Part shown: positions 38,801 through 51,949 of the stretch, in pieces
Position numbering within the stretch: the first letter of the stretch is position 1
Layout of the letters: the number at the start of each line of letters is the position of its first letter
Assembly (NCBI GenBank): GCA_030386875.1
Contig: CM059562.1
Coordinates: 71,298,201 to 71,362,200 of the forward strand
Length of the DNA: 64,000 nt
Source of the DNA: Morinoia aosen
Taxonomy: Eukaryota; Arthropoda; Malacostraca; Amphipoda; Talitridae
Reading direction: 5' to 3'
Notes under the pieces: model-generated
Database searches by the model: none
What the model was told of the DNA's origin: nothing
What the model saw: only the letters and a program-made list of their open reading frames with translations
Program-made: the position numbers and the translations under genes

Positions 38801-39841
38801 ACACAATTTTTGGCCTCTAGAATTTTTGTTCTTTTAGCTTTTGTGTACAACTGCTCTTTAGAAATGGGATCAGTTGTGAGGATTTGACTGCAGTTTATGA
38901 GCTTCACGAATAAGGAACTCAAATTTTCTTCGCCAAAATTCATTTTAACCTTGAAATGATTACTCAAATATTTTCCGGTAACAAATATTAAGTGTAATTC
39001 GTTTGCCTTGATAGATAATCCTTCCACTGATTTTGATAAGTACGCTTTCTACTTCATGTTTCCATGCCTTACATTTAGCTTTGGTTTCTACAATTTTTTG
39101 GGATCGCTTAAAACTTAACAGATTGTTGCGCTAAAATTTCTGAGGGATTTCTGAATATTAAGATTCAAGTAAAAAAATGTATTTTTTAGTTGATTTCTGA
39201 TATAGTTCTAGCGTAATTTTTCAACAATATTTTTTTCAAGAGTTTTTTTTTCAATGCATCGCTCTAAATGTTTCGTTAATGGTCATCGCTGTTATTGATC
39301 ATTACTTGCATCATGTTTTCTCCGTAGCTTATTGCTGACATGTGTTGTCTTCGACTTGCATGCATGTCTTGCTTTTGTTTCTGTGTTACTATTGTGACCT
39401 GTTTAGATTTCTTTGGACTGGCTTGATGTGGTGTGATTTCTGAGTTCGAAATTGAAAGTTTTGCATTGCCCGGCCTGCTTAAGAGGCCCAATTATTTTTG
39501 CTTTTTGTCCGTGTGTGAGAACACAAGGTAAGTATTTCGCTTTGTGTATTATTTTATGCTAAAATGTAAGCTTCGTTGTCGTTCTAGTGTTTTGAGCTTA
39601 ATTCAAATTTGAACTTGCAAGCCATTTTCATTTTTCATTTGAAAAAGTCGAAGATATTGTGCAAGAGTAATTCTTGCCACGTAATTTTTCTGCTCATATT
39701 TTCTCGTTTTTGAAACCATGCGCCACATGTTATCATGCAGCTCATGTGTCCTGTTCTTGTAATTCGCTGAATATTCTGAATAGTATTTCTCGAAGGTTTC
39801 GTCATTCTTCAAATTAACACAACGCGAATTGAACAAATCGC

Positions 39842-40022
39842 AACACTGTTTTGGCAGTACACAACATTATTTAAATGCATTGAGCTAAATACCGTGTTGG
39901 CAGTACACAACCTCATCATTTAAACGTATTGAGCAAAAGACCATTTTTGGTTATACACATCTTCGTCGTTTAAACATAACAAACAAATGACTATATTGGT
40001 AGTACACATCTTCATTTGAACG
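39842..40022. repeat. Degenerate tandem repeat, about 60 bp x 3
   Basis: Seen: repeated pattern of GGCAGTACACAAC (or GGTAGTACACATC), then CATTTAAA-like sequence and GCAAA(A/T)GAC, in the intron between the microexons. Confidence 0.6.
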
Positions 40023-40655
40023 GGCTTACTCCTGTCAGCTTATCAGTTTAACCAGTTATTCGTCCCAAGGAAAAAATTGTTCTTTAGAATAGCAAGGATG
40101 TGCTGCAGCAATTCTATTTTCACCATTAATTTCGCTTCAATGTGAACACAAACATGCGAGTTCAACTTAAGGCTTCCAAAAATTTCCGAATTTTGAATGT
40201 TTAATGAGCCATTAGAGTATGTTTGTGTTTTTCCATATTTTTTCGCAGTCTATTACTGCGTGCTCATACACTAGAAAAGTAGTAAAGAAGTGGCATTCTT
40301 GACTGTAGGCAGAGAAGATTTACTCTATTAATCTTCACTATACTAATAATAAGTATCCCTGTGAAATAGTTCCGTCCTTAGATGTTGCAAGACATTTTTT
40401 GAGAAAGATTACTCATGCGGAAGGTTCTTAATAAGTTGAATCCGTATTACTGAAGAAGCAACTTTCAAAATAACTTTCACATAATTTGGTAGTTAGCAGC
40501 TTGCTTCCAAAATAGCGCGCGGAAATATGCCATTAAATCCTTTGCCCTTCCAAGTATTGCACGCAAGTATTGCAGCGAGGCAAATTAAAAATAAAATAAA
40601 TCACGGAAACATGCAGGGAAATTATCGTACTATCCTAAATTAAGCACGGAAGCAT

Positions 40656-40771
40656 CCCAGTCTAACTTTTTCGCCGCCTACATGCATGTTTTCGCTGACC
40701 AAGCGATGTAATCGCTTAAGGCACTTAGGCGGCGAAAAACATGCATGCAGGCGGCGAAAAAATGAGCTGGG
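40656..40771. mobile_element. Palindromic MITE, copy 2
   Basis: Seen: CCCAGTCTAACTTTTTCGCC at the left; GGCGGCGAAAAACATGCATG and GGCGGCGAAAAAATGAGCTG at the right. Same architecture and core as 3307-3411; the right arm is more eroded. In the intron between the microexons. Confidence 0.8.
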
Positions 40772-41535
40772 AAACCAGGATAATATGGTACCTTCGAAAA
40801 AATGAGCAAAATTAACACTAACTAATTAATCACTAATTAAAACTTTGCACTTTTGTGTATCATGAAGCAAATTAACTTGAATGCAATCGTGTTACATATC
40901 TATATTTCGATCCCTAACTCAAATAATTTAATATAAGTTCGAGTTTCAAATTACACAATCAATTTAGTGCTGCTGAGCACAGATCTCGCTCCTGTTCCGA
41001 CAGACGCAATATTTTATGAATGCAGGTTATTTTCATAGCAAATTTCTATCCTTCAACTTGGGACAAAAATATCGAGTTTTCTGATCCTTATTTCGAGCTC
41101 TATAACCTTGCGCAAAGATTGTGATATTTGCCAGTGTAAAAAATCAAACGATCGAAAACTAAGCTTTCTTCTGTTTTCCATTTATCTCGACTTTGTTTTG
41201 AAGACAATGAGATTTAGTAACAATTTTCGTCTGTTTAAGGCCCAAATCGACTAAAAATTCATAATTTTTTTCACTGATAATGAGATATTTTCTGACTTCG
41301 AGCGATGTGATAGTTCTCATACGCGTTTATTAACGAATATTATTTATTTTCCGCTGACAAAAAGGTTTTTATTCTTTTTCTGTCGAAATCCCTATCGGAC
41401 GGATTCTTTTTGTTTGTATCTACCTTTCTGTTTGTAGTTACTCTATGTACAAACAACTTATTTCCTTGGAACTTTCTTTTGTTATTCGTTCGAACGTTTC
41501 GGTGTTACTAACCATTCCTTTTTGGTTACTTTCAG

Positions 41536-41559
41536 GACGACACTGGAGAAGAAGACAAG
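41536..41559 (+). CDS. sei: ERG channel 24-nt microexon, S3-S4 loop (DDTGEEDK)
   Basis: Seen: the tract ttcctttttggttactttcag, then 24 nt encoding Asp-Asp-Thr-Gly-Glu-Glu-Asp-Lys, then the donor gtaacc. Phase 0 on both sides, so it is a frame-neutral cassette. Five acidic residues and one Lys would be placed in the extracellular S3-S4 loop next to the voltage sensor. Joined to its neighbours it links ...ADNEK (optionally NSGE) to [15 protein letters not shown]. The 11-kb intron upstream and 4.5-kb intron downstream make it an isolated tiny exon. It could be constitutive or alternative; the sequence cannot decide. Confidence 0.72.
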
Positions 41560-41831
41560 GTAACCTACTTTTTGCGTTATTTTTTGTCATTCTTTCCTTA
41601 ATAGCGCACTTACCACCAATTAGATCCTATAATAATTATATCTGTTGATTAGAAAAAACTAATGAATGCATCAAATTTCTTCTCAGCCGCTGATTGCATG
41701 CCGGTTTTGAAGTGTATGAGACTGACAGGCGTGTGGCGCACAACAGCCCACTGACTGGACGTCCCGCGACACTTTTTTGTCGATTATTTACGCGTCTCTG
41801 CACGAGTCGCATAGTGTTCATCACAAGGATG

Positions 41832-42110
41832 TTTTGGTTCAACCATTAACTCATCTCATAAGCCGCTGAAATCACGCTGACTTCACTGCACATCGCCTTC
41901 CGACCATATTTAGATACAGCATCTTCCATGAAGCCAAACATTTTGTTCATTGTCAGCCTTCATAACAAAAAATTTTGGTTCAACCATTAGCTCATCTCAT
42001 AAGCCTCTGAAATCACGCTGACCTCATTACATATCGCCTTCCTAACATATTTACACACAGCATCTTTTATAAAGCCTAAAGTTTTATTCATTTGCAGCCT
42101 TCATAACAAG
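41832..42110. repeat. 141-bp direct tandem duplication
   Basis: Seen: TTTTGGTTCAACCATTA at 41832 recurs at 41973, and the two copies match along their length to TCATAACAA, at roughly 85-90% by eye. Non-coding, in the intron after the 24-nt microexon. Confidence 0.85.
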
Positions 42111-45100
42111 GGTAGAGATCATCTTTTCTCATTGTATACATATTACATGGTTGCTAATGGGATTGCTTTCGCCATGATTTAGTTTTTTTCAGCAACTCCT
42201 CTGCCTCCGTCATAGTCAACGCAGCATTCATTTTTGACTTATTAAATTCCATCCCAATCTACATCACTTTCACCCTACACAACATTATCACTTCAATAAT
42301 CTAGACAACTTGGCAATCTTCGAACTTTCACTCATGAACTTCTTCCGTTTTCGAAGTCACGAGAGCCTTATTGGCTTCTCCAAACTCTTCTCCTTCATCC
42401 GCTTTTACCAAACCAGTATTTCTAAGTTGCATTCAGTTCTGATGACACTTCAATTTCTTCACAACTCATTGCACAAGTGACCGTACGACATTCATATTTG
42501 TGATGTGCCTGGGTGTAGAAAGGGAGCAACAACCTCTCTTGTTCGAATTTGCTGCCCTTGGTTCCTATTCCTTCCCGTGTAAGGGTTAAAATTTTTATGT
42601 CTTGCGCATGATTTTGTACTTCAATTCTGATGATTACGGAGCTCTCTTATGTGCTGCAGTTCACGAACCATTCCTCAGCGATTGCTGTTCGACTTTAATT
42701 TCCTCTTGCTATTGACTTACGAATGCCATGTTCTCAAAGAGTGCATTTTGATACCTTTGGGCTTTATTACTTTTGGTAAAATGCATTGATATTCTTATAA
42801 ATCACAATGTTATTCTTTGTAGCATTTTCTATGGTGTTTGTGACGGCAGTTTTTGAGGACCGTTGCTTCATCCTATTTCATGTAAATGTTAGTTCCTCGA
42901 ATTTATAAATGATATATTGTCAGCCAAGATTGGCTCATGACTTCTTTGACATGTAATGTCTTATTTCTGTCATTTAGGCGTATTTTCCACGATCACACTT
43001 GCAAAATATGCACATTTCTCTGAGTCGATTGGTGACTATCAGGGCTGCTTCGTAATTCTTTACACTTTTCAAAGACACTCCCTACTTTTCCTGTATTTTT
43101 TTGCTCTGTGTGTAACATTTTACTCGTGAATGCGGTTATTGATTTAATTGTTCCCATTGCCATTTTATTTTCCTATTTGTTCTGTTTACGTTAAATATTA
43201 TGATTTTTCTTTTAATCTTTCCTGGTGGAACTCTTACCAGGATGGTACTGAAAATGTACTTTTGACGATAGCGGTCGCGAAATAATTTAAAGTTCAGCTC
43301 TCCCGTCGGCGGGAAAATGGTATACTGCACCTATCCTGTTATGGATCCCTTTCAATATTTTGCTCTCCTCGATATCCACTAATAATTTTGTCGCTAGGTA
43401 GGCCTTATTTATCTCCCTTTCTTTCACTTTCTGTCTCAGTCCCGTGGGCTAGGCGAACACGCAAGGCAACTGACCCTTGTCAACGATGCTATCCAAATCT
43501 AATTCATTCCTAACTATGGCGGGTATGTGGTTTGTTTACAGCCACATCATACATGCTGTGTATCAAATTCCTAAGACCCATTGGGCATTAACTTAATCTG
43601 ATGCGAATTTGAACATATATAAAGACCCACTAAATAGCTCTTAAGAATTTTCACACCAAGAAATTTTACAGATCGTCTCTTCCTGAGTAGGTTGTAGCAT
43701 CTAATCTTGATTGTTTCCTTTACCAATGCCAAGAAATTTTTAGGACAGATTTCTTTATCTACCCACAATTAAGTGGAAGAGTTTTCCAGAACCATTCTTG
43801 AAAGGTGTTTAGAAGAATATAATTTTTAATATGCTTAGAAATGTTCCATGATGATACAAAAGAAAATGGCATGAAGTTTTTTGCAACGCTGGAAAGCGTA
43901 GTAATTAGGGTTATCAACTCGTTATTGTTACGCGTAGTTTCTTGGCAATGTAAAAGTAGTAAACTTTAGTGCATGTGGATGTCAGTTTGATCGTCATATT
44001 CGTAAAAGTTGACAGCATCAGACGCCTGTGAGCATGGATACTTCCAGTACTCGGCTTTGATTTCCTTGCGTTACACTTGCAGCGATAACGTCTCGCAAAC
44101 AAAGCTTAATTTCCTGCTAATTTTCGCGTGATCTCCATTGCGTGGTAAGACTTGGTTGTGTTGTATTAGCTGTCTTCTCCGCATGCAATCTTGTCTTGTG
44201 TGGTTGTGAAGCTGTGGTAGGCTACTGTAAGGTCATAAAATAATATTCCTACTTACGAAACCACAAATTTACAACATCTAAATTGTTATTATCATACCCA
44301 GAAGCATTTCTACAAAATTTGATCGTGTGATTCGTTTTTTCTTGAAGTTACTTTAATGCTCATTGGATTTTCATGGTTTTTATAGCAGGGAGCTCTCTAC
44401 TTATATTCAGCAGGGTATACGCTAAAAGAAATTTGTAAAAAAAATCTTTCTTCAGTTCGATTTTTTAGCATAAAATGTTCAAATCTGTCTTTTTATTGAT
44501 TTTTGAACGAGTAACATAAAGTTCATATTTCCATTCATGTTTCAGGTACTCTCCGAATGACTCAAAGCTTTTTAAAGTTTGTTTAGCAACCGTGCCGAAA
44601 GCATTGTGCTAGTTCCTGTTAAAATGAGATACCATTTCACATTTCATCAATAGATGAACATAATGTAATATGAGAAATGTGTGAGAATTTCACCCTTAAT
44701 CTAGGCTCCGGGTTTGGGCGAGTAAATCCTTGCTTGAAGTCGAGCCATCTTGTGCAGATGCGCTTCGCGCGCTTCCTTTAGGTGAAAGTCAAAGGAACTC
44801 AGCAAGTCTCGGTGGCTCTGTCTTCATGCCTTTGCTTTATTTTCTATAGTGTTGCTTGAACAAGACGCAACGAAGTAAATTATTGGTTTTTATCCTTTCT
44901 TGTGTGACAATGAATAAACGTATCATAATAATCATTTCTGAATAATTGCATTTTTCCCTTATGTTCGGTTGTGTGTGCTTTTTCTATAAATCAATACGAT
45001 GCATCAGCATTATTATCCGAACAGATATTGAGAAGAAATACGTTCTGGAAGCTTTTCAACAGCTGTCTTCTTTTCACTACAAAGATTTTCAAGTAATAAA

Positions 45101-46009
45101 TGCAAACTGATTTTATTTGATATATACTGTAAATAGAAATAGGAAATTTAATAGCATAATGAAGCAGTATTTTTAATTTTTTTGTCAAGTTTTTGCAGTG
45201 ATTGCATAAAAAACATGAGCTTCAACTGCCCTTGAAAACTTTCAAGTATTAAACAAAATTTTACTTACGCATTTCAAATGGCTAGATACTGATAAGATAA
45301 TACAATTCTGCATATATATTAAAAAACTTGAATGTCAACGTGATGTATTTAGAGAAGGATCAAGATTTTGAGATTCATTCTTCGATATCATTCACATGAT
45401 CATAATCAGCAACAAACTGAATTATAAGAACAGTTTCCCGTGACTACAAAAGTTTGCAGGACTAAAGTACCTTTCTTCAACCGACATCACCTAATAAGAG
45501 AGTGATGTGATACAGTGTTTTCTCGCAAGTGAATATGTGTTTAGTTTTGTTGAAAAGGACAACGCTTTTTTCAAAGTCTTAATTCTCTTAATTACATTTC
45601 CTGATTCCTAATTTTTTAATCTTAATTCAGGAGTTCTTTTAATTCTAATTTTACTCCTGTTTTTGCAAGTAACGACTTCTTGCGTTAAATAACCGTCATA
45701 AATTTATCATAACACGCTGATGCTGTACGTCACATCTTTGTGATTGAAATAAATGTCCCTTCGTCCTAGCGTTATGGACGCCTATCAAAATTGCGAGACA
45801 GTCTTGTACAACAAACACGTATAGTTATCACAAGCGCTACGAAATTACTGACAAGATGCTATAAGCTGTTCCTCAGACGTGTTCCCATCTAATTCTCAGT
45901 CGTCCTGTCTCAACAGACGACACGGGGACCTGCTTCTACTACACAGCTCCGTTTGCCAAATTTGTGCTCTGTAACACCGCCAATTTTGCAAACTTGTACC
46001 ATCACCTGA

Positions 46010-46335
<326 letters not shown>

Positions 46336-46798
46336 TCCTGTCTCGAGGAACTATTCTCATGATCGGTAAGCGAGTGATATTTTCCCTTTGGTCTGCTTGT
46401 GTCTAGTCCACAACATAATATAATGAGAAATTATAGTTTTTAGCTCTTTAAATAATCGCAGCCAGGCTGTTATCCAAATTTCTGTGAAGTTTGCATTTTT
46501 CATCATTGTAAGTTCATCCCCCAAACCAAAAATCCAAATTAATATTTCATTTCAAAATATGTAATAATTTTTTTGGCTGAAACTGCCGATCATCAATCAT
46601 GTACGCAGACTATTTTTTCACTCGTTCATTGTGCCTCAACTGATGTCACAGTGTACATTAATCGTCAATGATGTTTCAGTTCCTGTAAATGTCATGTAGT
46701 ACATGTAGTAGATGTCAGGTTGTCATGTAGTACAGAAACATAACAAAACTTGTTGTAAAAATTGAATATTGAAAAGAACAGAATTCTTGATTCTCCAT

Positions 46799-47266
46799 TT
46801 AATGGTATTTTAGCTCCGCTATGTTCATGCCTGCATCATAGTACATTACGGTACTTAGTCTCTGTACATACTGGTAGTACGTAGGCCCAGTATATGGTTC
46901 ATGTGCTGGAACAGTCTCTGCACACGTTGGTAGTGCGCAGGCCCAGTACATGGTCACTTTACTGGACGGTATGCGGTCAGGGGACACTGGTCTGCGGCGC
47001 AGTGAAACTTTATCCCACGATCTCCAAATTGCTGCCAAATCTGAGGCACTAGTAATTCTGTAAACTATCACGCAAAAATAGAACAGATTTGCAGTATTAC
47101 CGCTGGATGCTTTTACCTCAGGACTCGGTGTGGATGTACGAAGGGTTAAATTTTTCATGCTTTCAGTAATGTTGTTATAATCAGGATCCATGGACACTAC
47201 TGCGATGCATTTGGGTTCTTGTTTATTCATTCCTGTCCATTTGAAATTAGGATTATTTAGATACAT
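46799..47266 (-). CDS. Hypothetical minus-strand ORF in the S5-turret intron (155 codons)
   Basis: Not recognised. Seen: the longest open frame in the window, starting MYLNNPNFKWTGMNKQEP and ending AGMNIAELKYH. It has one hydrophobic stretch (NLFYFCVIVYRI). The last third is a degenerate tandem duplication (about 57 bp period; YWACALPTCAETVPAHEPY and a second copy TGPTYYQYVQRLST), so part of its length comes from a repeat with few stops. Composition is A/T-rich like the intron. It could be a nested small gene, a transposon remnant or chance. Confidence 0.2.
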   Translation of the reverse strand: MYLNNPNFKWTGMNKQEPKCIAVVSMDPDYNNITESMKNLTLRTSTPSPEVKASSGNTANLFYFCVIVYRITSASDLAAIWRSWDKVSLRRRPVSPDRIPSSKVTMYWACALPTCAETVPAHEPYTGPTYYQYVQRLSTVMYYDAGMNIAELKYH

Positions 47267-47639
47267 TTGAATTTTGATGTGAGCCGTAAAAAATTTCGAA
47301 TTAACTTATTTGCTCTAAATTTTTTTAATGAGATTTAAAGATGTGATTTTGATAGCACACGAATTTCATTTCAGTGAGTGCCTCCAGATAAAGTTCGGCT
47401 GGAATCCTAGAATTTAAAATGTAAACTATATTAAATTAGACATTGCTTTATAGATGGCTCGTGTAGCAGAGAAAATAAACTTGGAGTTTCTAAATGGTGT
47501 TTTATCTATATACTTAATTCAGTAACTCAAAATTTGTCCGAGTCCGTTTAGAAAATTGGCTGAGTCTATATGGTCAAGTGAGGTATTAAATTGAAGCCAC
47601 TGGTGTCTATATTTGCAGAAAATTATCAGATTTGAAAAA

Positions 47640-47757
47640 TATTATTTTTTTTTCTTCATTTTTTTTATTTTATTTTTTTTTCTTCATTTTTTTTATTTTT
47701 TTTTTATTTATGTTTTTTTTATTTTTTTTTTTTTATTTATTTTTTTTTTATTTTTAG
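47640..47757. repeat. T-rich low-complexity tract
   Basis: Seen: 118 bp almost only T with scattered A and C. The open frame across it encodes Phe-rich nonsense. It could represent the tail of a minus-strand retroposon, but no body was identified. Confidence 0.9.
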
Positions 47758-48214
47758 GCAAGTCGGACAACCCGATACTCGGGTTCAACCGGTACTAGTT
47801 GCCTTTTAATAGACTGCTGAACTGCAATTCTAACGCTATTACTTGCATTACAACCATTTTATGCCACCTAAACTCTAGGGTGATTTAAACTTTTTCTTAG
47901 GTTCTTTAAATATCCCAAGAATTTTCGCATAAAATGTCATAGCTTTGAGACACGTCGATTAAAGCGCTTTCTTTCCCATTAGGTCCAGAACTCGTGAGAT
48001 TGAATTTGTCATTGAATTCTAACGAGATAAATTTTGCCTCTCTAAACTTTATAACTTTCTCGATGGTGAACATTCGGGAAGCTAACGAGTAAAATTTATT
48101 CTCCCAATTTAAATTGCAATCCATCGCCATCCTCACATTCCTTGTAGATTTTTTTAGTGCCTTCTTTTCGAACCGAGGAATTTCTGGTTTAGATAGAAAC
48201 AGCTATTGTGTCCA

Positions 48215-48600
48215 TGGGAACTAGAGCTTCTGGGGGAAATTGGAAGTCTCGAGCTGAAGGTTGGGTGGGCCTTCTTTTTTTATGGAATGTTTTTTGTTTC
48301 GTGATAGATCATCTTTTCTCGATTCAATGTTGCCCTGTTTTTCAGCACCAATTACTTTATTCTTCAACTTACAGCATGTTTCATAAACTTCCTTCATAAA
48401 TTAATGTTTTTACGCGCAAGGGTATCTTTTGTGGGAACGCGCCTCGTGCATAGATGTTGCGCGGTTTGAAATTTCTCTGTTTCCTTCAACTCCATAGTAT
48501 GATAAATGGTGCCTTCATCCTATCTCTCTTTAGAACACCTCTGTTGGGATCAGGGTGCATAAACTAGATTAAAACCTAATCTAATTACTTGCTTAGAACA
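48215..48600 (+). repeat. Interspersed repeat family R1, copy 4
   Basis: Seen: GGGAACTAGAGCTTCTGGGG, TCGAGCTGAAGGTTGGGTGG, TTTTTCAGCACC, CGCCTCGTGCATAGATG, ATAAATGGTGCCTTC, and tail AAACCTAATCTAATTACT. In the intron between S5 and turret exons, same orientation as the gene. Confidence 0.82.
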
Positions 48601-49554
48601 TCCAGCTATCTTTCCCTCGTAATTTAAACACGGTTCCTGCAAATGAATCCTCCGGGGGTCACTGACGGTATTTTCATTATGCTGATGACCGACCTGCAGT
48701 CACTAACCCAATTTTTATAAATACGTAATGAGAGCTAAATGAAGGCACGATCCAGTTAATGTTTGCTAATTTCTAAATTGCCTACTACAATTGACTTGAA
48801 ATTTTAATTTAATATTGAAATTCAGTTTAACCCATTCCAGGAAACGTGTTAGGCCTCACGGATTTTCTTGTTCGTCTTCAATTGAGGCCACAAACATTAC
48901 AGCGAGTAGACGTGTCTGCAAACCGTTGTCATGGACATGGTGACAGAACATTTCACTCTCTGACACCAATGATGCAAACATTCTTTTGAAATTGATTCTT
49001 TGACTTTCATTAGCTTTGTTTTTCACTGAAGGTTTTTTCCATTGATCCCTCGATTGATTTATTTACTCGTAAAATGAAAATGAAAATTTAGCTCATCAAG
49101 TAATGGCAGAATCAATTTAGATGACCTTTTAAGCAGCCGTGCACACAATGGCTAGTGAGGTGAGTAACTAGTTTACCGCCTGACATCCACACACGGACTC
49201 TGGATACGCCATCTGGTCCTGTCGATTATGATCAGGCTCATAAATCCACGAGTAATTTATTAAATGTTAGTTAAAGTGCAAATGTTATTTGAAGAGCTGT
49301 TACGAAAGATTGCAGAGGAGTGCGTCATTAAGGGTGAGTCAATATATTAATTAGGCTCTCTCATGATGCCTTTCCCTTCCCTTACGGTCTCGCAGAATAA
49401 AGGTAGCTCACTGGGACATGGGCTGATTGTGCTTGCGCACTCCACGGGGGACGTAGGATAAACAACAAGCTTAGGTTAATCAGGTTTGGCTATCCTAAAC
49501 CAGGCAGACTGGTTCCGCACAAGGATACTGTTAGGTTACTCCCGCTTGAGATAG

Positions 49555-49800
49555 GCCTTCAGGACTTCTATTTTTCGTGTCCACTTTGATTCTTTAAATG
49601 CTCATGATTACTCCGCTATTTCTTTGTTTTTTTTCCTCTTCCATTCTAACTTGTGATTTCAATGTTCAGGGTAACCTGCAGTGTGTGGAAACACATAGAT
49701 TCCCCGTTTTCTACAGTCTATGCGAAACGGCCCATCTTTTCGTTCTCTTGGGATCGCTTTTGTTATTTTCTACGAAGTCATAAACTATTATATGATCTGT
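49555..49800 (+). repeat. Possible eroded R1 copy
   Basis: Seen: TTCCATTCTAACTTGTGATT, ACACATAGATTCCCC, CTTTTCGTTCTCTTGGGATCGC resemble the middle and right of R1; a similar faint match lies at 21760-21830 (CCCTTCCTAACTTGTCGTTT). Divergent, so tentative. Confidence 0.4.
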
Positions 49801-49918
49801 GCACGTTAAGGTGTCGCCTTGAAGCTTTTCCCCCACGGGTTACGTGCAAACCTAACTTGAAAATGTCACGTCTCGTGTCCGCATCGTGAATAACAATAAT
49901 TATTATCTTTCCACTCAG

Positions 49919-50039
49919 GTATGCCATTGGGTCTGCAGAGAGACCTCGCCTTGAACACAAGATAGGTTGGTTGGACCACCTCGCTAACGCCACCCACCAG
50001 CCCTACACTTCTGATAACAAAGGAGGGCCTTCTTTAAGG
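49919..50039 (+). CDS. sei: ERG channel exon: end of S5 and extracellular turret
   Basis: Seen: acceptor tttccactcag, donor TTAAGG/gtgagt; phase 2 in, phase 0 out, 121 nt. It completes Trp, then YAIGSAERPRLEHKIGWL, DHLANATHQPYTSDNKG and GPSLR. Known: ERG channels have an unusually long S5-P linker (turret) with an amphipathic helix; WL(H/D)xL is part of that helix, and the turret influences C-type inactivation and toxin binding. The NAT sequon sits where hERG carries its N-linked glycan (NSS), an inference from alignment by eye. This exon leaves in phase 0 and feeds directly into any one of the three pore exons. Confidence 0.95.
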
Positions 50040-51949
50040 GTGAGTTGCCAGGCCCAGCTGCTGCTACAGCAGTCATTTGCAATTCCTTGCTCTCAAAATG
50101 ATCTTTCTGTTTAAAGGATCATTTCTTATTTGAAATTTGCCGAGCGAGTGATTCATCTTCGATTATTTCTGATTGCTACGTCAGTATAAGTTTTAACTTT
50201 GAAATATGGCAACATAAACATTGAAATTAACTTAACAATGTCTGAGGGCATGAGAATCCATCATTTATTTTACTTACGGTTTTGCATTCCGTTAGGAATC
50301 TACCTAAAATGAGCGTTAAGTTGTCCCATAGGAACGCACCATCCAATTTCCTGACTTGGCCTACAACCTTAGAATGAATTTCTCTACACCATCAGGTCAA
50401 AAAACTGAAATTTCAAGAGAGCAATTTGAGGCTTGATCACTAAATCTTATATTTTTGTCTAATCTCATGCAAAGAGCTTATTCGTCTCCCGAGAGCCGGC
50501 CTAAAATATACGAAGTTGAGTTTGAGTAAAAGATTTTTTTTAATTTGCTGGTTGCCTTCTCGTAAGCAGCCTCATCTCTTCAATAGCTTCTCAAAGCTCG
50601 CATTTCATTGCAAAATCAATTTTATTGGGAGAGATGAAAATTTTATATTCGAGCATAATTAGGGTCTTGACGTGTTCGGAAACATTCATAAAGGAACTTT
50701 CGCACGAGTGGATCTACGCTGAATATTTCAAGCCACAGCTTATTCTCAAAATGCGAGTATTAAGAAAACTAAAATCTTCATTGCATAATTTCATAAAAAT
50801 TCTTCACGAAAAGTTCTTCGGCGAATCTTTAAATGATTTAACAATTTCCAACGAATAATGACATGAATAATTTATAGGTTGAAGGCTTTCATGAGTTATG
50901 TCCTCTGTATTATTTCGGAAAAGTTTCAATGTTGAAGTTCACAATCCTTCCATGACTAGTTCGTCAGCTCAATGGAATAATAGTTCAAAATTTTAAATTT
51001 TACATCATAATTATCTTGGACTGCGAGGCTCCTAATACATTACGAAGTGGTTTATCATACGTTTTTATACATAGAGATGCTGGATTAATGACATCAATTA
51101 TAAAATTGTAAGCTTAGTCTTTTGTCTTACTTAGTCCGCAAAAATTGAAAGCAGACCTTGATGGATTTGCATTCATGCGAATATATTTTCCTGCCCGGAC
51201 CACTGACTGCTTTGAGCACAGTTCTCAACTTAGTTTGGAGTTCATTTTTGACGATTTAAAAAATCATGAAAAGCTTACTTCTCAATGAAGTCGAAATACA
51301 AATAAAAACGATATTTAAATTGCTGACTGAAAGTTCCTCAGTTGTAAATTTGAAAATGTTATTGAACGTAGCTGCCACACAATGCCTCAATTTATAAGCA
51401 AATCTCGAATTCTTCTGTACACTTCCTTGTGATCACAAGATCGTGAATTGTTTATTTGCTCTACAGTTCTTCGGGTGTATTACTGCGGTTGTAGATATGT
51501 TTTCCAGCAAACAAAACGACATCTTTACAATTCGTGAGTGGAAAACATGCCTTTACCAAAATACCCTGCTTTGAGTATACTATTGTACACCAAATTTTTA
51601 TGAAAAATATTATTCATGTGTTTTTATTAAATTTAAAATACAAACATACTTCCAGGATTAATTTTCAACATAAATTTAATACTTCTAAAGTCAGTTTCTT
51701 ATATAGGCAATGATTTAACTAATTTGGGAAAGCTAACCTTCCCTATTTTTCAAACATTTTACTGCTACTATTTTTATCTTCGTTTGAACTTGCAGACTTA
51801 ACGAGCATGTGTCGCGTTAGGAGAATATTTTCCCAAGTGTCATTTTTTTCACGAACTAAACAACGTACGATCTAGCCGTGGCTTTCATCTTACAACGTTC
51901 AGACGCTCTTCTAAGTTTTTATTTCATTATCGGGTGAGACATGGCAAAA

